This document shows, piece by piece, positions 59,025-64,000 of a stretch of 64,000 nucleotides of DNA (position 1 is the stretch's first letter; each line of letters begins with the position of its first letter). Location: contig DATAVA010000022.1 in assembly GCA_036267975.1 (NCBI GenBank), positions 1 through 64,000 of the forward strand. Direction: 5' to 3'. Both the position numbers and the translations under genes were made by a program. This DNA comes from DAIDKA01 sp036267975. GTDB taxonomy: Bacteria; Pseudomonadota; Gammaproteobacteria; Steroidobacterales; Steroidobacteraceae. Below the pieces are notes generated by a model. The model had not been told where the DNA came from, made no database searches, and saw only the letters and a program-made list of their open reading frames with translations.

Positions 59025-61915
59025 TGACAACCCTGCGCTGCGCCCTGGTCCTGCCGCTGCTGATCTGCGGGTCGCTGCTGCCGGCACTGGTGCACGGCGC
59101 CTCGGATGCGGGCAAGCCGGATGCGCATGGCGCGCCAACGGCACAACCGGCGACATTGGCCCAGCAGGCCACCGCGGCGGAGGGCAATCCCGACTGGTCC
59201 GGCACCCTCGAGCGCATCGTCGGTAACGTGGTCGCCATCAATATCGACCAGACGCGCGCCTTTGACACGGAATGGAACGCGACCGCCCAGGCGACCGGCT
59301 TCGTGGTGGATGCCGAGCGGGGCCTGATCCTCACCAACCGGCACGTCGTGACGCCCGGACCGGTCACGGCCGAGGCAACGTTTCTGAATCGTGAGGAAGT
59401 GCAGCTGTATCCCGTGTACCGCGATCCGGTCCATGACTTCGGCCTGTATCACTATGACCCCTCGAAGCTGCACTTCATCAAGCCCAAGGCGTTGCCGCTG
59501 TATCCCGAGGGCGCGAAGGTCGGCACCGAAATTCGCGTCATCGGCAACAATGCCGGTGAGCAGCTGTCCATTCTCGCCGGCACCCTGGCGCGCCTCGACC
59601 GCGATGCGCCGGTGTACGGCCTGTACAAGTACAACGACTTCAACACGTTCTACCTGCAGGCGGCCTCGGGCACGTCCGGAGGTTCTTCGGGCTCACCCGT
59701 CGTCGATATCCGCGGCCGGGTCATCGCCCTGAATGCCGGCGGTGCCAATGGCGCCGCTTCGAGCTTCTACCTGCCGCTCGGACGGGTGCGGCGTGCGCTC
59801 GAACTGATCCAGCAGGGCAAGCCGGTCACCCGCGGCACCCTGTCCACGGACTTCAGCTACGTCCCTTACGATGAGCTCGAGCGATTGGGACTCGCCGCGA
59901 CGACCGAGCGCGACGTTCGCGGTGCATTTCCGGCACTGACGGGCATGCTCGTTGTCAGCAAGGTGCTGCCCGGGTCCGCCAGCAGCGGCGTGCTGCAGCC
60001 CGGAGATATTCTGGTACGCGTCAATGGTCGTTATGTCACGCAGTTCGAGCCGCTGGAGGCGCTGCTGGATGACAATGTGGGCAATACGGTCGAACTGACC
60101 CTGGAACGCGGTGGCAAGAGCGTCACGGCGAAGCTGCCCATCACGGATTTGAACGCCATCACGCCGGATTCGTACCTCGAATTTGGCGATGGGGTACTCA
60201 ACAACCTGTCTTATGAGCTGGCCCGGCAGTTCAACGTGCCGGTCAAGGGCGTGTATGTGGCCAATCCCGGTTACGCCCTGGGCGCGGCGGGCATTGCGCG
60301 TGGCTCGGTCATCGTCGCGATGAACGCCAAGCCGGTGAACGATCTCGATGACCTGCAGAAGATCCTGGACACCCTCGGGGATGGCGCGCGTGCGACGGTC
60401 CGGTACTTCTCGCTCGATGATCCGCGCAGCACGCAGCTGCGTTCGTTCCGTATGGACCGGCAATGGTTTCTGTCCGGACGCTGCCGTCGCGACGACAAGG
60501 TCGGGCTGTGGGACTGTTCGGAGCTGACTTCGGTCGCCCCCGCACTCCCACCGGCGCCGGCATCGACCCCGTTGCCGATGTATACCGATCCGCGGCTGAA
60601 GAAGCTGACCCCCTCGCTGGTGTTCGTCACCTATGACATGCCGTACTCGGTATCCGGCGTCACAGAAACCAGCTTCCATGGCACCGGACTGGTCGTGGAT
60701 GCGGCACGGGGTCTGGTGGTGGTGGACCGCAATACCGTGCCGGTTTCCGTGGGCAATGTGCAGATCACCTTCGCGGGGACGCTCCAGGTGCCCGGCCGCG
60801 TGGTGTATGTCAATCCGCTGCACAATCTTTCCGTGGTGGCATACGATCCCGCGCTCATCGGCGATACGCCGGTGAGAAGCGCGATCCTGGCACCGGGTGC
60901 ACTGCATGAAGGCAATCCGGTGTGGGTGGTCGGTTTGAGTGCCGACGGGCAGCCGCATACGCGCAACACCCAGATCGCGAACGTCGGCCCGCTGGCCCTG
61001 CCGCTCTCGCGCTCGATGCGCTTTCGTGATACCAATCTGGATGTCGCGCAGCTGGTGAATCCGCCGACCGACTATGACGGCGTGTTGTCAAATGAGACCG
61101 GCCAGGTGATCGGCCTATGGTCCAGTTATGCGATTGAGAACGGCCGCGACCTGTCACAGGAGAACCGTGGCGTTCCAATCGATGATGTGGCGACCATGCT
61201 CGATCACATCCACTCCGGCACGCCGTTGCATAGCCTGGAGACCGAGCTGATTCCGATGCAGCTGGCCGACGCGCGTCAGCTTGGCCTCTCGCAGGAGTGG
61301 CTGAAGAAGCTTGAATTGCACGATGGCAGCGAGCGTCAGGCGCTCATGGTGGTGCGCATGGTCGGCGGCTCCAACGCCGCGAGCCTGCTGCAACAGGGCG
61401 ATATCCTGTTGGCCATCGACGATCACACGGTCACCCATTTCGCGGAAGTTGAACAGGCGGTCGCTAATGCGCCCACCGTCAAGGTCACCGTGTGGCGCGC
61501 CAATGCAGCCGTGCAGTTGACGGTCGAAACCGCGGCGCTCAATGGCCAGGACATCGACCGCGTGGTGCAATGGGCGGGGGCGACCCTGCAGGCGCCGCAG
61601 CGGCCGATCGCGGCCCAGCGCGGCATCGCTCCCGACGGCGTCTACGTCGCCTTCTTTACTTATGGCTCGCCGTCGGCCCGTTACGGCCTATACCCCGGGC
61701 GGCGGATCGTGGAAGTGGACGGGGTGCCGACCCCTGACCTGGATGCCTTTCTCAAGGCGGTAAGCGGGCGGCCGGATCGCTCGTCCTTGCGCCTGAAGAC
61801 TTTGAATTGGAACGATGCCGCCGAGGTCATCACCCTGAAGCTCGACAAGCACTACTTCCCGGCCTACGAGGTCCGGCGCACCGCCAACGGCTGGGAGCGC
61901 CAGCTGCTGGAGTAG
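59024..61915 (+). CDS. Double HtrA-type serine protease, Nma111/Deg7-like
   Basis: 963 residues. A signal peptide (MTTLRCALVLPLLICGSLLPALVHGA) is followed by a trypsin-like domain with His107 (LTNRHVV), Asp138 (PVHDFGLY) and Ser222 (GTSGGSSGSPV), then two PDZ-like regions (about 280-375 and 385-475). A second protease-like half starts near 530: here the His position is Asn570 (VVVDRNTVPVS), the Asp is Asn601 (PLHNLSVV), and the Ser segment lacks GxSGxP, so it is catalytically dead. Two further PDZ-like regions close the chain (about 760-955). This plan matches yeast Nma111 and plant Deg7. Confidence 0.85.
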   Translation: MTTLRCALVLPLLICGSLLPALVHGASDAGKPDAHGAPTAQPATLAQQATAAEGNPDWSGTLERIVGNVVAINIDQTRAFDTEWNATAQATGFVVDAERGLILTNRHVVTPGPVTAEATFLNREEVQLYPVYRDPVHDFGLYHYDPSKLHFIKPKALPLYPEGAKVGTEIRVIGNNAGEQLSILAGTLARLDRDAPVYGLYKYNDFNTFYLQAASGTSGGSSGSPVVDIRGRVIALNAGGANGAASSFYLPLGRVRRALELIQQGKPVTRGTLSTDFSYVPYDELERLGLAATTERDVRGAFPALTGMLVVSKVLPGSASSGVLQPGDILVRVNGRYVTQFEPLEALLDDNVGNTVELTLERGGKSVTAKLPITDLNAITPDSYLEFGDGVLNNLSYELARQFNVPVKGVYVANPGYALGAAGIARGSVIVAMNAKPVNDLDDLQKILDTLGDGARATVRYFSLDDPRSTQLRSFRMDRQWFLSGRCRRDDKVGLWDCSELTSVAPALPPAPASTPLPMYTDPRLKKLTPSLVFVTYDMPYSVSGVTETSFHGTGLVVDAARGLVVVDRNTVPVSVGNVQITFAGTLQVPGRVVYVNPLHNLSVVAYDPALIGDTPVRSAILAPGALHEGNPVWVVGLSADGQPHTRNTQIANVGPLALPLSRSMRFRDTNLDVAQLVNPPTDYDGVLSNETGQVIGLWSSYAIENGRDLSQENRGVPIDDVATMLDHIHSGTPLHSLETELIPMQLADARQLGLSQEWLKKLELHDGSERQALMVVRMVGGSNAASLLQQGDILLAIDDHTVTHFAEVEQAVANAPTVKVTVWRANAAVQLTVETAALNGQDIDRVVQWAGATLQAPQRPIAAQRGIAPDGVYVAFFTYGSPSARYGLYPGRRIVEVDGVPTPDLDAFLKAVSGRPDRSSLRLKTLNWNDAAEVITLKLDKHYFPAYEVRRTANGWERQLLE

Positions 61916-62046
61916 TGAGCGCGCAACATTTTGGGGTTTGGCACGCCTGAGGCGCTATCTCCACGGGAGAAACCGCCCCAGGAGCGGACTTGGGCCTGTC
62001 GCGCACAAAGCACGGGGCGGACCCCAAGCCTTGGTAGAATTCCCCC

Positions 62047-63063
62047 ATGGTGAAGGTTGTCCGGGCTAGTCAGGTCGATATCGATGCTGCCGTGCAAGCG
62101 TTGCGCGATGGTGACCTTGTCGCGTTTCCGACCGAAACGGTCTATGGGCTGGGGGCCAATGCGCAAAATCCCGCCGCGGTGCGCAAAATATTTGAGGCCA
62201 AGGGCCGACCCTTGAGCCATCCTGTGATCGTGCACCTTGACAGCCCCAAGTTCCTGCACCGCTGGGTCAGCGAAGTCCCGCCCGCCGCCGCGCGGCTCGC
62301 CGAGCGCTTCTGGCCCGGACCGATGACGCTGGTCATGCCGCGGGGCGCCAATGTCCACGACATTGTCACCGGGGGCCAGGACACGGTGGCCATCCGGGTA
62401 CCCTCGCATCCGATGGCGCAGCAGCTGCTGACCGCATTCGGCGGCGGCATTGCCGCACCGTCCGCCAACCGCTTCGGCCGCCTCAGTCCGACGCGCGCCG
62501 AGCATGTCCGCGATGAACTCGGTGATGCCGTACGCGTCGTGCTGGATGGTGGAGAAAGTCAGATCGGCCTGGAGTCCACCATCGTCGCCTGCGAGGGGGA
62601 CAAGGTGCGGTTGCTGCGGCCGGGCGCCGTTACCGCCGGCCAGCTGCGCGAGGTGGCGCCGGATCTCATCATTGGTGCGGATGCGTTCAGTTCCCGGGTG
62701 CCGGGCAGCCTGCCGTCGCATTACGCGCCGACCACGCCGATGAGCGTCGTGCCGTCGGGTGAAATTGATGCACAGGCCGCCGCGGCCTCCAGTGGCGGCA
62801 CCCGCATCGCGGTGCTGGCGCAGCGCCTGCCCCTGAAGTCGCACGCCTATGTCACCTGGGTGAATGCCGGACGGCGCCCCGAGCAGTATGCGCACGACCT
62901 GTATGCCAACCTGCGCGCGCTCGACACCGCCGGCTGCCAGCAGATCCTGGTGCAGGACGTGCCCGACGGTGAACGTTGGGACGCCGTGCGCGATCGCCTG
63001 TTGCGTGCCGCCACCCGGGTTACCGAAGGTGATGACACCGGCGCCAGTGCCGTATTGCCCTAA
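62047..63063 (+). CDS. L-threonylcarbamoyladenylate synthase (Sua5 type)
   Basis: 338 residues. The YrdC/TsaC domain (LRDGDLVAFPTETVYGLGANAQNPAAVRKIFEAKGRPLSHPVIVHL, RFWPGPMTLVM, APSANRFGRLSPT) makes threonylcarbamoyl-AMP for t6A37 of tRNA. A linker (PGSLPSHYAPTTPM) leads to the Sua5 C-terminal domain, so this is the long Sua5 form, not short TsaC. A TAGAAT -10 box lies about 10 nt before the ATG. The 131-nt gap upstream (61916-62046) shows no clear terminator. Confidence 0.95.
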   Translation: MVKVVRASQVDIDAAVQALRDGDLVAFPTETVYGLGANAQNPAAVRKIFEAKGRPLSHPVIVHLDSPKFLHRWVSEVPPAAARLAERFWPGPMTLVMPRGANVHDIVTGGQDTVAIRVPSHPMAQQLLTAFGGGIAAPSANRFGRLSPTRAEHVRDELGDAVRVVLDGGESQIGLESTIVACEGDKVRLLRPGAVTAGQLREVAPDLIIGADAFSSRVPGSLPSHYAPTTPMSVVPSGEIDAQAAAASSGGTRIAVLAQRLPLKSHAYVTWVNAGRRPEQYAHDLYANLRALDTAGCQQILVQDVPDGERWDAVRDRLLRAATRVTEGDDTGASAVLP

Positions 63064-63094
63064 GAGCGCGCCAATTTCCCCTACGAGACTCTCC

Positions 63095-64000
63095 ATGCCG
63101 ACCCGTTCGCGCACCACGCGCTTCGTGGACCCGTTTCAACCCGACCAGATCCGCCGCCTGGTCGCGGAGTTCGGCTCTCCACTGCTGATCATTGACTGCG
63201 AACGCGTCCGGGTGCAGCTGCGCAAGCTGGCGAAGGCGCTGCCGAAGGTTGACCTGCACTATGCATTGAAGCCCTTGCCGCATCCGGCGGTGGTGCAGGT
63301 CGTGATGCAGGCGGGCGGCTACCTCGACCTGGCGACGACCGGTGAGGTGCAGCTCGTGAAGCGCCTCGGCGCAAGTCCCGAGCGTTGCATCCACACCCAC
63401 CCCATCAAGCGTGCCCAGGACATCCGCAATGCCATGGAATTTGGTGTGCGCACCTTTGTGGCGGACAACCCGGATGAGGTTCGTAAATTCGCGCGGCTCG
63501 GGGAGCACGCGCGGCTGCTGCTGCGCGTGTCGTTCCGCAGCCCCGGCGCGGTGTGCGATTTGTCGCGCAAGTTCGGCTGCGACCCGGAGCATTTCCTGGA
63601 GCTGGCGCGTCTGGCCGCAAGCCTCGGTGTGGATGTGCAGGGCGCCTCCTTCCACGTCGGCTCGCAGGCCGCCGACCCGGCCAAGCACGTCGAAGCCATC
63701 GACGCATGCGCCAGACTCATGGCCGCGGCGCGGCGCGAGAAGCTCGGCGCACTGGACACGCTCGACATCGGCGGCGGCTTTCCGATTGATTACGGCGCTC
63801 CGGTACCGGATATCGTGCGCTTCTGTGCTCCGATCCGGCAGCAACTCGCGAAGCTGCCCAAGCGCATCCGGGTCATTGCCGAGCCTGGGCGCTTCATCGC
63901 CGGGCCGGCCGCCATCGGTGTTGCCAGCGTCATGGGCCGTGCGCAGCGCGAGGGTCACTGGTGGTACTACCTGGATGATGGACTGTATGGGTCATACAGC
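63095..64000 (+). CDS. Ornithine/lysine decarboxylase, fold III (partial)
   Basis: The frame opens at ATG 63095 and runs off the window (302 codons). SPLLIIDCERVRVQLRKLAKALPKVDLHYALKPLPHP holds the PLP Lys59. GYLDLATTGEVQLVKRLG, FHVGSQAADPAKHVEAI, LDIGGGFPIDYG and YYLDDGLYGSYS are the further blocks of eukaryote-type ornithine/diaminopimelate/arginine decarboxylases. The DDGLYGSYS loop favours ornithine or lysine as substrate, pointing to polyamine synthesis. The C-terminus, with the catalytic Cys, is outside the window. Confidence 0.9.
   Translation, partial: MPTRSRTTRFVDPFQPDQIRRLVAEFGSPLLIIDCERVRVQLRKLAKALPKVDLHYALKPLPHPAVVQVVMQAGGYLDLATTGEVQLVKRLGASPERCIHTHPIKRAQDIRNAMEFGVRTFVADNPDEVRKFARLGEHARLLLRVSFRSPGAVCDLSRKFGCDPEHFLELARLAASLGVDVQGASFHVGSQAADPAKHVEAIDACARLMAAARREKLGALDTLDIGGGFPIDYGAPVPDIVRFCAPIRQQLAKLPKRIRVIAEPGRFIAGPAAIGVASVMGRAQREGHWWYYLDDGLYGSYS

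Overview
The window reads as a single chromosomal stretch of a GC-rich (roughly two thirds G+C) gammaproteobacterium. Gene order is the argument: the alpha ribosomal operon (secY-rpmJ-rpsM-rpsK-rpsD-rpoA-rplQ), miaB-phoH-ybeY-ybeX-lnt, leuS-lptE with holA-nadD-rsfS-rlmH, maf-rng-nit-tldD, pmbA-darP, and the block ygfA-6S RNA-zapA-zapB-like / ygfB-pepP-ubiH-ubiI are all gammaproteobacterial neighbourhoods. A short FeoB followed by a tiny Cys-tailed membrane protein and a Clp/Vfr-type CRP suggest a lineage near Xanthomonadales/Nevskiales/Steroidobacterales; this placement is an inference. I see no phage, insertion sequence, integron or CRISPR array. The window is mostly housekeeping DNA with a few accessory inserts.

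Layout. 1-3456: end of the alpha operon, with hairpins between rpsD and rpoA and a terminator after rplQ. 3508-6367: mscL, pepQ, an Ala/Ser lipoprotein and a GNAT enzyme. 6318-12752: leftward uvrA-feoA-feoB-small membrane protein, divergent ssb, and a helix-turn-helix protein with an AT-rich inverted repeat upstream. 12950-22789: tRNA thiomethylation, PhoH/YbeY RNA processing, CorC-like protein, lipoprotein N-acylation, a periplasmic Do protease, leuS and lptE. 22802-27097: an insert between lptE and holA with a putative minimal zincin, a GntR(YtrA-type)-ATPase-permease operon with its own operator/promoter, and proline iminopeptidase. 27166-34167: holA to tldD, one rightward operon. 34310-42038: two small unknown proteins, an ExeA-like ATPase fused to an FHA domain, purK/purE, darP, pmbA, a YihY-family membrane protein and purC. 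42103-46373: djlA, rpe, a CRP-family regulator, coq7, rplM-rpsI and tRNA-Gln(CUG). 46374-50510: a leftward run ending in a PQQ dehydrogenase, a PcaC-like decarboxylase, a 3-hydroxyisobutyrate-dehydrogenase-like enzyme and a CPXCG protein, headed by rpiA. 50545-50742: a transcription unit for a 16-residue Lys/Ala peptide. 50789-58591: EVE protein, ygfA, 6S RNA, zapA, zapB-like, ygfB, pepP, two ubiquinone hydroxylases, phhB and ispG. 58641-64000: dgkA, a 963-residue double-HtrA protein resembling yeast Nma111/plant Deg7, Sua5, and a truncated ornithine/lysine decarboxylase.

How the genes work together. Most form translation, RNA-maturation, envelope, quinone and purine modules. The items most worth a second look are the bacterial Nma111/Deg7-like protease pair on one chain, the YtrA-like ABC operon placed inside the leuS-holA operon, the 16-residue basic peptide with its own promoter, ribosome binding site and hairpins, and the helix-turn-helix gene next to ssb. 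All functions are read from sequence alone; no similarity search was run.
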